Source: Streptomyces sp. NRRL S-1022 | GTDB taxonomy: Bacteria > Actinomycetota > Actinomycetes > Streptomycetales > Streptomycetaceae | Direction: 5' to 3' | Length of the DNA stretch: 64,000 nucleotides | NCBI RefSeq assembly: GCF_000720135.1 | Contig: NZ_JOIU01000009.1 | Location: 124,001-188,000, forward strand | Part shown: one piece after another, positions 36,807 through 45,901 of the stretch | How the letters are laid out: every line of letters begins with the position of its first letter | Position numbering within the stretch: the first letter of the stretch is position 1 | The notes under the pieces: generated by a model | The model's input: the letters and a program-made list of their open reading frames with translations, nothing else | Databases searched by the model: none | What the model was told of the DNA's origin: nothing | Program-made: the position numbers and the translations under genes

Positions 36807-37461
36807 CGCCACGCTGCACGCCTCGACGCAGAACCCGGACGACTTCGTCGTCCAGATCGCGGACCAGGTCGAGAGCTTCCTGGTGGCCGTCACGGAGGTG
36901 GCGAGGGGCGACGAACCGGAATCGGCCGTCCCCTTCCTCCTCCTTGAGGTCTCCCAGCTCCTGCTGGCCGGCGGCCGGCTGGGCGCCCACGAGGACATCG
37001 TCCCCGAGGAGCGCTACGAGCCCGACCCGGGCCCCGAACCGGATCTGGACGAGCTGCGTGAGAACTTCGCCCGGCTGCTGGACCCGGTCGACGTCTACTC
37101 CGAGGTCTTCGACCCGTACGAGCCCCGCAAGGCGCCGGTGCCCGCCCGGATCTCCGACGACCTCGCCGACATCATCACGGACCTGCGGCACGGCATGGTC
37201 CACTACCGGGCCGGCCGCACCACCGAGGCCCTGTGGTGGTGGCAGTTCTCGTACTTCTCCAACTGGGGTCCGACGGCCTCCGCGGTGCTGCGCGCCCTCC
37301 AGTCCGTCCTCATCCACGTCCGCCTCAACCAGCCCCTGGAGGAGCTGGACGGGCTCGACACCGACCAGGCGGACATCGGCGACGAGACCCTGGAGTTCGA
37401 GGCGGGCCGGGTGATGGCCCAGGAGATCGGCGGGCCGCTCGGGATCCGGCCGGGGAAGTAG
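36799..37461 (+). CDS. DUF5063 family protein
   Basis: A 220-residue acidic helical protein. [60 protein letters not shown] and [20 protein letters not shown] are the conserved blocks of DUF5063. It is regularly found immediately after recR, as here (8-bp overlap), so it is translated with RecR and may take part in the same repair process; no activity is known to me. Confidence 0.88.
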   Translation: MSDATLHASTQNPDDFVVQIADQVESFLVAVTEVARGDEPESAVPFLLLEVSQLLLAGGRLGAHEDIVPEERYEPDPGPEPDLDELRENFARLLDPVDVYSEVFDPYEPRKAPVPARISDDLADIITDLRHGMVHYRAGRTTEALWWWQFSYFSNWGPTASAVLRALQSVLIHVRLNQPLEELDGLDTDQADIGDETLEFEAGRVMAQEIGGPLGIRPGK

Positions 37462-37632
37462 GCCGCCCGTCCCGCCGCGGCTGTGACCCCGGGCACGTTC
37501 CGAGTGTCCGGCGGACCGCTGGGCAGGTGCCGGTGGCGGGCGTCCGGATGTCTCACCATGCGGGAGCAGGGTGGTGGAATTCGGACGCTCGATAGACTGA
37601 GCCGACACAAACGAACCGAGCGAGGAGCGCAC

Positions 37633-38904
37633 GTGGGCCTTGTCGTGCAGAAGTACGGAGGCTCCTCCGTAGCCGATGCCGAGGGCATCAAGCGCGTCGC
37701 CAAGCGGATCGTGGAAGCGAAGAAGAACGGCAACCAGGTTGTCGTCGTCGTTTCCGCGATGGGCGACACGACGGACGAGCTGATCGATCTCGCCGAGCAG
37801 GTTTCTCCCATGCCTGCCGGGCGGGAATTCGACATGCTGCTGACCGCCGGAGAGCGGATCTCCATGGCCCTACTGGCGATGGCGATCAAAAACCTGGGCC
37901 ACGAGGCCCAGTCGTTCACCGGCAGCCAGGCAGGCGTCATCACCGACTCGGTCCACAACAAAGCCCGGATCATCGACGTCACGCCGGGCCGGATCAGGAC
38001 GGCGCTGGACGAGGGCAACATCGCCATCGTCGCCGGTTTCCAGGGCGTCTCGCAGGACAAGAAGGACATCACCACGCTGGGGCGCGGCGGGTCCGACACC
38101 ACGGCCGTCGCGCTGGCCGCCGCGCTCGACGCCGAGGTCTGCGAGATCTACACCGACGTCGACGGCGTGTTCACCGCCGACCCGCGCGTGGTGAAGAAGG
38201 CGAAGAAGATCGACTGGATCTCCTTCGAGGACATGCTGGAGCTCGCGGCCTCCGGTTCCAAGGTGCTGCTCCACCGCTGTGTGGAGTACGCCCGCCGCTA
38301 CAACATCCCGATCCACGTCCGGTCGTCCTTCAGCGGACTGCAGGGCACGTGGGTCAGCAGTGAACCGATTGGGGACAAGAAGGTGGAGCAGGCCATCATC
38401 TCCGGTGTCGCGCACGACACCTCCGAGGCCAAGATCACGGTCGTCGGTGTGCCGGACAAGCCGGGTGAGGCCGCCGCCATCTTCCGGACCATCGCCGATG
38501 CCGAGATCAACATCGACATGGTCGTGCAGAACGTGTCCGCCGCCTCCACCGGCCTGACGGACATCTCCTTCACGCTGCCGAAGACCGAGGGCCGCAAGGC
38601 CATCGACGCGCTGGAGAAGAACCGCTCCGGCATCGGCTTCGACTCGCTGCGCTACGACGACCAGATCGGCAAGATCTCCCTGGTCGGCGCCGGTATGAAG
38701 ACCAACCCGGGCGTCACCGCCGCGTTCTTCGAGGCGCTCAGCGACGCCGGGGTGAACATCGAGCTGATCTCGACCTCCGAGATCCGCATCTCGGTGGTCA
38801 CCCGCGCCGACGACGTCCCCGAGGCCGTCCGCGCCGTGCACACCGCCTTCGGGCTGGACTCCGACAGCGACGAGGCCGTCGTCTACGGAGGCACGGGCCG
38901 CTGA
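37633..38904 (+). CDS. ask: Aspartate kinase
   Basis: A 423-residue enzyme for the first step of lysine, threonine and methionine synthesis. The GTG at 37633 follows GAGGAGCGC, giving (M)[39 protein letters not shown] and [17 protein letters not shown] form the catalytic domain, and two ACT domains (about 265-420: [40 protein letters not shown]) provide feedback control. TAGACT at 37593-37598 is a likely -10, just 35 bp upstream. The stop overlaps asd by 1 nt. Confidence 0.96.
   Translation: MGLVVQKYGGSSVADAEGIKRVAKRIVEAKKNGNQVVVVVSAMGDTTDELIDLAEQVSPMPAGREFDMLLTAGERISMALLAMAIKNLGHEAQSFTGSQAGVITDSVHNKARIIDVTPGRIRTALDEGNIAIVAGFQGVSQDKKDITTLGRGGSDTTAVALAAALDAEVCEIYTDVDGVFTADPRVVKKAKKIDWISFEDMLELAASGSKVLLHRCVEYARRYNIPIHVRSSFSGLQGTWVSSEPIGDKKVEQAIISGVAHDTSEAKITVVGVPDKPGEAAAIFRTIADAEINIDMVVQNVSAASTGLTDISFTLPKTEGRKAIDALEKNRSGIGFDSLRYDDQIGKISLVGAGMKTNPGVTAAFFEALSDAGVNIELISTSEIRISVVTRADDVPEAVRAVHTAFGLDSDSDEAVVYGGTGR
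38383..38904 (+). other. Likely internal start giving the separate aspartate kinase beta subunit
   Basis: In-frame GTG 38383 (residue 251 of Ask) follows GGGGACAAGAAG and would yield a 173-residue polypeptide, (M)[19 protein letters not shown], containing only the ACT domains. Corynebacterial lysC makes a beta subunit of about this size from the equivalent position, so alpha2beta2 enzyme is expected here too. Confidence 0.6.
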
Positions 38905-39983
38905 TGGCACCGACCGGTAAGCCGACGCTCGCGGTCGTGGGAGCGACCGGGGCCGTCGGCACGGTCATGCTCCAGATCCTGTCCCAGCGGGCGGACATCT
39001 GGGGCGAGATCCGCCTGATCGCCTCCCCGCGCTCGGCCGGCCGCAAGCTGACCGTGCGCGGGGCGGAGGTCGAGGTGACGGCCCTGACGGAGGACTCCTT
39101 CGACGGGGTCGACATCGCGCTGTTCGACGTGCCCGACGAGGTCGCCGCCGAGTGGGCGCCCGTCGCCGCCGCGCGCGGCGCGGTCGTCGTGGACAACTCC
39201 GGCGCCTTCCGGACGGACCCGGACGTGCCGCTCGTCGTGCCCGAGGTCAATCCGCACACGGTGCGGTCCCGCCCGCGCGGGATCGTCGCGAGCCCCGACT
39301 GCACCACCCTGACGATGATCGTCGCCCTGGGCGCGCTGCACGCCGAGTTCGGGCTGCGCGAGCTGGTCGTCTCGTCGTACCAGGCGGTGAGCGGCGCCGG
39401 GCGGGCCGGCGTGGAGACGCTGCGGGCCCAGTTGTCCCTGGTGGCCGGGACCGAGCTGGGCACCAAGCCCGGCGACCTCCGGCGGGCCGTCGGGGAGGAC
39501 ACCGGGCCGTTCCCGGAGCCGGTCGCGCTGAACGTCGTACCGTGGGTCGGTTCGCTGCGCGAGGACGGCTGGTCGTCGCAGGAGATGAAGGTCCGTGACG
39601 AGTCCCGGAAGATCCTCGGCCTGCCGAGGCTGCCGGTCGCCGTGACCTGTGTCCGGGTGCCGGTGATCACCACGCACTCGCTGACCGTCCACGCCCGCTT
39701 CCAGCGGGAGGTCGGCGTCGACGGCGCCCGCGAGATCCTCGCCACCGCGCCGGGCGTGGTGCTGTGCGACGACCCGGCCGCCGGCGAGTTCCCCACGCCC
39801 GCCGACGTGGCGGGCACCGATCCGACCTGGGTGGGCCGGGTACGGCGGGCGCTGGACGACCCGACCGCGCTGGAGCTGTTCGTGTGCGGCGACAACCTGC
39901 GCAAGGGCGCCGCCCTGAACTGCGCGCAGATCGCGGAGCTGATCGCGGCGGAGAACTCCGCCCCCGCCCAGCCCGGTTTGTAG
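38904..39983 (+). CDS. asd: Aspartate-semialdehyde dehydrogenase
   Basis: A 359-residue NADP enzyme that reduces aspartyl phosphate to the semialdehyde. [20 protein letters not shown] is the dinucleotide loop; Cys133 in [10 protein letters not shown] is the catalytic thiol, next to Asp132 where most family members have Asn. [19 protein letters not shown] and [20 protein letters not shown] (catalytic His region) follow. It is coupled to ask by a TGATG junction. A 12-residue C-terminal extension is present. The Asn-to-Asp change should be conservative but is unusual. Confidence 0.93.
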   Translation: MAPTGKPTLAVVGATGAVGTVMLQILSQRADIWGEIRLIASPRSAGRKLTVRGAEVEVTALTEDSFDGVDIALFDVPDEVAAEWAPVAAARGAVVVDNSGAFRTDPDVPLVVPEVNPHTVRSRPRGIVASPDCTTLTMIVALGALHAEFGLRELVVSSYQAVSGAGRAGVETLRAQLSLVAGTELGTKPGDLRRAVGEDTGPFPEPVALNVVPWVGSLREDGWSSQEMKVRDESRKILGLPRLPVAVTCVRVPVITTHSLTVHARFQREVGVDGAREILATAPGVVLCDDPAAGEFPTPADVAGTDPTWVGRVRRALDDPTALELFVCGDNLRKGAALNCAQIAELIAAENSAPAQPGL

Positions 39984-40295
39984 GACCCGAGTAAGAAGTG
40001 TGGCCAGGGGCATGGTCCAATCCACTTGAACCGTCCCCCCTCGGCGACAGAGGATTTCACTCCCCGCCTTCCGCAACCGTACGGAGGCGGGGAGCGTCTT
40101 TGCGGTCACCCTTGCGGGGCCTGAGGACGTGATGATCCTGGCGTGGGGACGCCGTGATCGGGGCGTGGGGACGCCCGTTCAAATGGGACATAAGGGAAGA
40201 GCGGGACGCATGACGGCACTTGAGGCACCGTCGGTTGTCGCACATGTGACGCCCGGCACGTACAACCCCCGAGGGGGGAAACGTGTCCAACAGGC
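39984..40295. other. Gene-free 312-bp stretch upstream of the sigma factor gene
   Basis: It contains the asd terminator (40060-40094), repeated CGTGGGGACGCC(C/G) segments (40141-40182), and presumably the promoter of the sigma factor gene. No small gene, tRNA or riboswitch is recognisable. Confidence 0.6.
40060..40094 (+). terminator. Stem-loop after ask-asd
   Basis: CTCCCCGCC-T-TCCG pairs with CGGAGGCGGGGAG with one bulged base, followed by CGTCTTTG. It lies 77 bp after asd. Confidence 0.75.
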
Positions 40296-40976
40296 GTGGC
40301 AGAGGTACTCGAACTCACTGCGGCCCGCGGCGCTACTGCCCTGCGGCCCCGCGCGGCGCTCCGGCCCCGCCCGCCCGGCGGCATGCCGGTGATCGCGCCC
40401 ATGCCCGCAGCGCGGCCCGCCCGCATACCCAGTCAGCGTGACGGAGCCGAGGAGACCGCGGGCGCCGTGGCGACCGAGGCCGCCGGGACGACCGTCGACC
40501 ATCTCACCGAGACCTACCGGGCGCACTACCGCTCGCTGCTCGGCCTCGCCGCACTCCTCCTCGACGACACCGCCTCCTGCGAGGACGTCGTCCAGGAGGC
40601 CTTCATCCGCGTCCACTCGGCCCGCAAGCGCGTCCGCGACCCCGAGAAGACCCTCGCCTACCTGCGGCAGACCGTCGTCAACCTCTCCCGGTCCACGCTG
40701 CGCCGGCGCATCCTCGGCCTGAAGCTGCTCTCCAAGCCGATGCCCGACATGGCGAGCGCGGAAGAGGGCGCCTACGACCAGCTGGAGCGCCGCGACCTCA
40801 TCAAGGCGATGAAGGGTCTGCAGCGCCGCCAGCGCGAGGTGCTCGTGCTGCGCTACTTCGCCGACATGACCGAGGCCCAGGTCGCCGAGACCCTCGGCAT
40901 ATCGCTGGGCTCGGTGAAGGCGTACGGCTCGCGGGGCATCGCCGCGCTGCGGGTGGCCATGGAGGCATCGGCATGA
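40296..40976 (+). CDS. ECF-type RNA polymerase sigma factor
   Basis: A 226-residue sigma factor. After a 60-residue Ala/Pro/Arg-rich extension, region 2 reads TYRAHYRSLLGLAALLLDDT then EDVVQEAFIRVHSARKRVRD, and region 4 reads KGLQRRQREVLVLRYFADMT and AETLGISLGSVKAYGSRGIA. The GTG at 40296 lacks a good ribosome site; an ATG at 40383 would remove most of the extension. It overlaps the next gene by 4 bp (ATGA), the usual layout for an ECF sigma and its membrane regulator. Confidence 0.88.
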   Translation: MAEVLELTAARGATALRPRAALRPRPPGGMPVIAPMPAARPARIPSQRDGAEETAGAVATEAAGTTVDHLTETYRAHYRSLLGLAALLLDDTASCEDVVQEAFIRVHSARKRVRDPEKTLAYLRQTVVNLSRSTLRRRILGLKLLSKPMPDMASAEEGAYDQLERRDLIKAMKGLQRRQREVLVLRYFADMTEAQVAETLGISLGSVKAYGSRGIAALRVAMEASA

Positions 40977-42196
40977 GCGACCACGCCGAAGGGGGCGGCT
41001 CCCATGAGGGCCACTCCCACGAGCGCCACTCCCATGAACGACACGAGCCCTATGCCTGGCACGAGCCGACAGAGCGCACCGGGCAGCAGCACACGCCATC
41101 GCACGCTGGGAACGGAACTGTGAACCACGGCCCCGAACACCAGGGCCCCGAAGGGCTCGACGGAGTCCACAGCCTGGACGGGCTCGACACCGACGAACTG
41201 GCCTTGCGCCGGCTGCTGCACTCGGCGGTCGACGGCATCCAGCCGCGCACCGGCACCCTGGACCACCTGCGCCGCGCCGTCCCCGCGCGCCGCGCCCGCA
41301 AGCGGCAGGCGGTCGTCGGCGTGGCCGCGGCGGCCCTGTTCATCGGCACCGCCGTCCCCGCCCTCGTGCACGTCTCCCAGGCCGGCGGGTCCGACCCCAA
41401 CACCGCCATGGCCGGCCAGAGCTCCCAGGCCCAGGGCGGCACCGGGCAGGGCAAGGACAAGGGCGCCGACAAGGGCGGCAAGAAGGACGGCGCCAGTACG
41501 ACGGTCAAGCCGGACAAGGACCCCGGCAAGAGCGACGACAAGAGCGACAAGGGCGGCCACACCGGGGGCTCCGCCGGCGGCCCCGGGCCCACCGCCACGA
41601 CGGCCTCGGGCACCCCGCCGTGCACGGCGGCCCAGCTGGGCTCCGCCACCGGCACGGTGAACGCCCCCGACACCGCCGGCGTCGTCTACGGCACCTTCCG
41701 CGTCACCAACATCTCCGGCACCGCCTGCATCCTCGGCGGCCCGGGCACCATCACGCCGACCGCCCAGGGCGCCGCCGACCCGGCCAAGGTCTTCAGCGCC
41801 CGGCACGTCGCCGGGGACGCGGCGGCCTCCCTGCCCGACCCGTCCCTGGAGGTCTCCTCCCTGGTGCTGCAGCCCGGCTCGGCCTACGAGGAGAAGTTCG
41901 CCTTCGTGCCCTCGGAGACCTGCCCCACCACCGGCGGCACCGGTACCGGCGGCCCCGACCCGAGCGAGCCGTCGCCGGACCCGTCGCCGAGCCAGGAGGC
42001 GAGTGCCTCCGGCGGTACGGCCGACACCGGCGCCTCGGCGGGCACCACCACCCAGCTGGCCACCGAGGACGGCCCCGCCGACGGCAGCATCGCGGTCACC
42101 CACACGGCTCAGGGCGGCGCCCCGTCGGCCGGCGCGGTGGTACCGGGCGCCTGCGCGGGGACGGTCTACTACACCGGGGTGCTGCCCGGCGCGTGA
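40973..42196 (+). CDS. Histidine-rich membrane protein, putative sigma factor regulator
   Basis: A 407-residue single-pass protein. The first 56 residues hold 12 histidines (SHEGHSHERHSHERHEPYAW and after), a likely metal-binding leader. TDELALRRLLHSAVDGIQPR then TLDHLRRAVPARRARKR is a cytosolic segment before one helix (about 113-133). Outside is a Lys/Asp/Gly-rich spacer and a DUF4232-like beta domain (CTAAQLGSATGTVNAPDTAG, FRVTNISGTACILGGPGTIT, two later Cys). It has no zinc anti-sigma HxxxCxxC motif. The ATGA overlap with the sigma gene suggests it controls that sigma factor. Confidence 0.75.
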   Translation: MSDHAEGGGSHEGHSHERHSHERHEPYAWHEPTERTGQQHTPSHAGNGTVNHGPEHQGPEGLDGVHSLDGLDTDELALRRLLHSAVDGIQPRTGTLDHLRRAVPARRARKRQAVVGVAAAALFIGTAVPALVHVSQAGGSDPNTAMAGQSSQAQGGTGQGKDKGADKGGKKDGASTTVKPDKDPGKSDDKSDKGGHTGGSAGGPGPTATTASGTPPCTAAQLGSATGTVNAPDTAGVVYGTFRVTNISGTACILGGPGTITPTAQGAADPAKVFSARHVAGDAAASLPDPSLEVSSLVLQPGSAYEEKFAFVPSETCPTTGGTGTGGPDPSEPSPDPSPSQEASASGGTADTGASAGTTTQLATEDGPADGSIAVTHTAQGGAPSAGAVVPGACAGTVYYTGVLPGA

Positions 42197-42199
42197 CGC

Positions 42200-42252
42200 T
42201 CCGCGGGCCGACGGGGCCACCGCCGCGGCAGGGCGGAGCCCCGTCCCGCGGA
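42200..42252. terminator. Interrupted stem-loop between convergent genes
   Basis: TCCGCGG-gcc-GACGGGGC (42200-42217) pairs with GCCCCGTCCCGCGGA (42238-42252) with a bulge, downstream of the histidine-rich membrane protein gene and facing the SURF1 gene. Confidence 0.6.
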
Positions 42253-42300
42253 AGCGGCACCCTGCGGAGCCGGGCAGCGTCCCCACGCCCGGCCGACCGT

Positions 42301-43094
42301 CACGCGCTGGGCACCGGTGTCTGCTCCTCGGGCACCAGGCCCAGCGCGGCGTCCCGCTGGAACTCGACCTCCCGCCGCAGCAACCGGAACCACATGAAGA
42401 CCACGAACCCGGCGAACACGAACCACTCGCCGGTGTAGCCCAGGTTCTGGAACGCCTTCAGATCCAGCCCGCTGCCGCTCGGCGCGCTCGCGGGCACGGC
42501 CTTCATCCCGGCGTCCCCCTTGTCCAGGGTCACCCACGCGTCGTACAGCCGGTACGGCACGAGGTTCACCAGCGAGGCCGTGCTGATCGCCGCCGTCTGC
42601 CCGGCCGGCAGCCCGCCCTGCGCGCTCACCCCGTTGTCCCCGGGCGTCTCGGACGCCTGCAGCGCGCCGGTGACGGTGACCTGGCCGGCGGGCGGCGCGG
42701 GCGCCTCGGCCGCGCGCGCCGTACCGGGCAGCCAGCCGCGCACCACGGGCAGCGCCTTCCCGGAGCCGGTGCGCAGCAGCGTCAGCACGTAGAAGCCGCG
42801 CTTGCCGTCCAGTTCGCGCCCGGGCACCAGCAGCTGCTCGCCGTACCGCCCGCTCGCCGTGACCCGCCGGCCCGCCGTGGCCTTGTCGACGGGCAGCATC
42901 GAGTCCAGCGGGCGCGCGGCCTCGTCCCGGCCGGCCGCGACCTGCTCGGTCACGGCACGGTGGTCCTGCACCCGGTCCTCGAACCGGCCCAGCTGCCACG
43001 ACCCCATGAAGACGCAGAAGGGGATGGCGAGCAGCACGAAGACGTTGATGCCCCACCAGCGGGGTGTCAGCAGAAACCGGTACACGCCCTCCAC
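42301..43094 (-). CDS. SURF1-family cytochrome oxidase assembly protein
   Basis: A 264-residue protein with the SURF1 layout: an N-terminal helix (MEGVYRFLLTPRWWGINVFV ... CVFMGSWQLGRFEDR), a periplasmic domain with VTASGRYGEQLLVPGRELDG and PVVRGWLPGTA, and a C-terminal helix (NLGYTGEWFVFAGFVVFMWF). SURF1 helps insert haem a into cytochrome aa3 oxidase. It stands alone here between convergent and tandem genes. Confidence 0.93.
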
Positions 43095-43143
43095 GGTACG
43101 GCGCCCGGCCCGGCGGCCCGGCCGCGGGGCGGCCCTTGCCCGC

Positions 43144-44010
43144 TCAGTTCACCCTGCTCGCCTTGAGGGAGTAGATCAGCGGGATGCGCGGATGGCCCGC
43201 CGGGAAGCGGTGGTAGCCGTCGCGCACCTCGAAGTTCCGGAACCGTGGGAACAGCGACACGTCGTGCTCGTGCAGGAACTCGATGCGCAGCCCCGTCGCG
43301 GCGAGCGCGGAGACCACGTCCCCGAGCGTGTGCTGCCACTCCACGCTGCGGTTGTGGACGGTGACGGCGTCCAGGTCGGCGTAGGTGCCCGGTTCGTTCC
43401 ACACCTGTGCGTCCCGGGCGAAGTAGTCGCGCACCACCCGGGTGCCGGTCTCGTCGTCCAGGGTCTCGGTGACCGGGTGGAACTCGGCGAGGTAGAGGAA
43501 GCCGCCGGGCGCGACGAGGGAGGCGGCCGTCTCGGCCCAGCGCCGGATGTCCGGCAGCCAGCACAGGGCGCCCAGGCCGGTGTAGACGACGTCGTACGAC
43601 GGCTCGGGCACGGCGGTGGCCGCGTCGTACACGTCGCTGGTGACGAAGGCCGCCCGGTCGGGGCCGTAGCCGAGGTCGGCCGCGAGGGCGCGGGCCGTCT
43701 CCACCGCCGGTGCCGAGAAGTCCAGGCCGACGACGCGGGCGGCGCCGCGGTGGGCCCAGGAGAGGGTGTCGGTGCCGATGTGGCACTGCAGGTGCAGCAG
43801 CGACTTCCCGGTGACGTCCCCGACCTCCGCCGTCTCGAAGTCCCGCAGGTCGTCCCGGCGGGTGCGGAAGCCGTCGAGATCGTAGAAGGAACCGGCGACG
43901 TGGACGGGGACACGCTCGTCCCACATGGCCCGGTTGTCCTCGCGCCAGCCGTCGGGGACGGACGGGGCAAAGCCCTCGGGTACGGGCGGCGAAGGCACGG
44001 AAACGCTCAT
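43144..44010 (-). CDS. SAM-dependent class I methyltransferase
   Basis: A 288-residue enzyme. KSLLHLQCHIGTDTLSWAHR is motif I, ARVVGLDFSAPAVETARALA motif II, and YDVVYTGLGALCWLPDIRRW motif IV; LHLQCHIG with Cys is the pattern of a streptomycete subfamily whose substrate I do not know. PGGFLYLAEFHPVTETLDDE and a C-terminal FPRFRNFEVRDGYHRFPAGH cap follow. The ATG at 44010 has no clear ribosome site. It is divergent from the S9 peptidase gene by 71 bp. Confidence 0.87.
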   Translation of the reverse strand: MSVSVPSPPVPEGFAPSVPDGWREDNRAMWDERVPVHVAGSFYDLDGFRTRRDDLRDFETAEVGDVTGKSLLHLQCHIGTDTLSWAHRGAARVVGLDFSAPAVETARALAADLGYGPDRAAFVTSDVYDAATAVPEPSYDVVYTGLGALCWLPDIRRWAETAASLVAPGGFLYLAEFHPVTETLDDETGTRVVRDYFARDAQVWNEPGTYADLDAVTVHNRSVEWQHTLGDVVSALAATGLRIEFLHEHDVSLFPRFRNFEVRDGYHRFPAGHPRIPLIYSLKASRVN

Positions 44011-44081
44011 GCGCGGAAAGTTATCCACAGGCTGCGCACACCCGCCACCCAATTGTCGGCGCGGCCAGGCAGTATGGGCGC

Positions 44082-45899
44082 ATGACTGGGGCCATGAGTG
44101 AGAGCAGGATGCCGGACACACCGGACATGCCGGACTGGGAGAAGCGGTTCCGCGCACCGCGCGTCTCCCTGCCCGACTGGGCGGAGGACGCACCGGACCG
44201 CTCCCTGTTCGTGTCGAACGCGACCGGGACGTACGAGCTGTACGCCTGGGACAGGGCGACGGGTGAGCAGCGGCAGGTGACGGACCGGCCGAACGGCACG
44301 ACGGACGGCGTGCTCTCCCCGGACGGCGCGTGGATCTGGTGGTTCGACGACAAGGACGGCGACGAGTTCGGCAGCTGGCGCCGCCAGCCCTTCACGGGCG
44401 GTCCGGACGAGCCGGCCGTGCCCGGTCTCGACCCGTCCTACCCGGCCGGCCTGGCCCTGTCCCGCGACGGCCGCACGGCGGTCGTCGGCCGCTCCACGGA
44501 CGAGGACGGCACGACGATCCACCTGGCCCGCGAGGGCGCCGACCCGGTGGAGATCTACCGGCACCGCGAGTCGGCGGGCGTCGGCGACCTCGCGCACGAC
44601 GGCTCCCTGATCGCCGTCGAGCACACCGAGCACGGCGACGCCATGCACGCCGCGCTGCGGGTGCTCCGCCCGGACGGCACGACGGTCGCCGAGCTGGACG
44701 ACACCAAGGGCGGCACCGAGGAACTGGGCCTGGAGGTGCTGGGCTTCGCCCCGGTCGACGGCGACACCCGGCTGCTCGTCGGCCACCAGCGCCGGGGCCG
44801 CTGGGAGCCGCTGGTGTGGGACGTGGCGACGGGCGGGGAGACGGACCTGGCCCTGGACCTGCCCGGTGACGTCAGCGCCGAGTGGTACCCGGACGGCTCC
44901 GCCCTGCTCGTCGTCCACGGCTTCGAGGCCCGCAGCGAGCTGTTCCGGTACGACCTGGCGGCCCGCGAGCTGACCCGCATCCCCACCCCGCCCGGCACGG
45001 TCTCCGGCGCGACGGCCCGCCCCGACGGCAGCGTGGAGTACCTGTGGTCGTCGGCCGCCGAGCCCCCGGTGGTGCGGTCCACGGCCGGGGGAGTGGTGCT
45101 CGACCCCCCGGGCATGGCCTGCCCGCCGTCGGTGCCGGTGGAGGACGTCTGGGTGGAGGGCCCCGGCGGCCGTATCCACGCCCTGGTCCAGAAGCCGGCG
45201 GGCGCCACCGGCCCGCTGCCCACCGTGTTCGACCTGCACGGCGGTCCGACCTGGCACGACAGCGACTCCTTCGCCGCGGGCCCGGCCGCCTGGGTGGACC
45301 ACGGGTACGCGGTCGTGCGCATCAACTACCGCGGTTCCACGGGCTACGGCCGCGCCTGGACCGACGCCCTCAAGCACCGGGTCGGCCTGATCGAGCTGGA
45401 GGACGTGGCCGCGGTGCGCGACTGGGCCGTCTCCTCCGGCCTCGCCGACCCCGGCCGCCTCGTCCTGACCGGCGCCTCCTGGGGCGGCTACCTCACCCTG
45501 CTCGGCCTCGGCACCCAGCCGGACGCCTGGACGCTGGGCATCGCCGTCGTGCCGGTCGCGGACTACGTCACCGCGTACCACGACGAGATGGAGGCCCTGA
45601 AGGCCATGGACCGCACCCTGCTGGGCGGCACCCCGGAGGAGGTCCCGGACCGCTTCGCCGCGTCCTCCCCGCTGACCTACGTCGACCAGGTCGAGGCCCC
45701 CGTCCACATCTCCGCCGGCGTCAACGACCCCCGCTGCCCGATCCGCCAGATCGACAACTACGTCAAGAGACTGGAGGCCCGCGGCGCGGTCCACGAGGTG
45801 TACCGGTACGACGCGGGACACGGTTCCCTGGTCGTGGACGAGCGGATCAAGCAGGTGAGACTGGAGCTGGAGTTCGCCGGGCGGCACCTGCCCGCGTAG
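44082..45899 (+). CDS. S9 family (prolyl oligopeptidase-type) peptidase
   Basis: A 605-residue cytosolic protein with an N-terminal beta-propeller (about 35-340, with WDRATGEQRQVTDRPNGTTD and ADHDG-like repeats) and a C-terminal alpha/beta hydrolase. VFDLHGGPTWHDSDSF is the oxyanion region, LTGASWGGYLTLLGL carries the nucleophile Ser, and Asp in VNDPRCP with His in YDAGHGSLV complete the triad. This is acylaminoacyl-peptidase/dipeptidyl-peptidase-like. ATG 44094 is an alternative start. No signal peptide is visible. Confidence 0.9.
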   Translation: MTGAMSESRMPDTPDMPDWEKRFRAPRVSLPDWAEDAPDRSLFVSNATGTYELYAWDRATGEQRQVTDRPNGTTDGVLSPDGAWIWWFDDKDGDEFGSWRRQPFTGGPDEPAVPGLDPSYPAGLALSRDGRTAVVGRSTDEDGTTIHLAREGADPVEIYRHRESAGVGDLAHDGSLIAVEHTEHGDAMHAALRVLRPDGTTVAELDDTKGGTEELGLEVLGFAPVDGDTRLLVGHQRRGRWEPLVWDVATGGETDLALDLPGDVSAEWYPDGSALLVVHGFEARSELFRYDLAARELTRIPTPPGTVSGATARPDGSVEYLWSSAAEPPVVRSTAGGVVLDPPGMACPPSVPVEDVWVEGPGGRIHALVQKPAGATGPLPTVFDLHGGPTWHDSDSFAAGPAAWVDHGYAVVRINYRGSTGYGRAWTDALKHRVGLIELEDVAAVRDWAVSSGLADPGRLVLTGASWGGYLTLLGLGTQPDAWTLGIAVVPVADYVTAYHDEMEALKAMDRTLLGGTPEEVPDRFAASSPLTYVDQVEAPVHISAGVNDPRCPIRQIDNYVKRLEARGAVHEVYRYDAGHGSLVVDERIKQVRLELEFAGRHLPA

Positions 45900-45901
45900 C
45901 G

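Noticed and set aside
44021-44029. TTATCCACA, a perfect DnaA-box-like 9-mer
   Set aside because: A single copy in the short region between a methyltransferase and a peptidase gene, with no cluster of boxes, no dnaA/dnaN and no AT-rich region, so it is not an origin.
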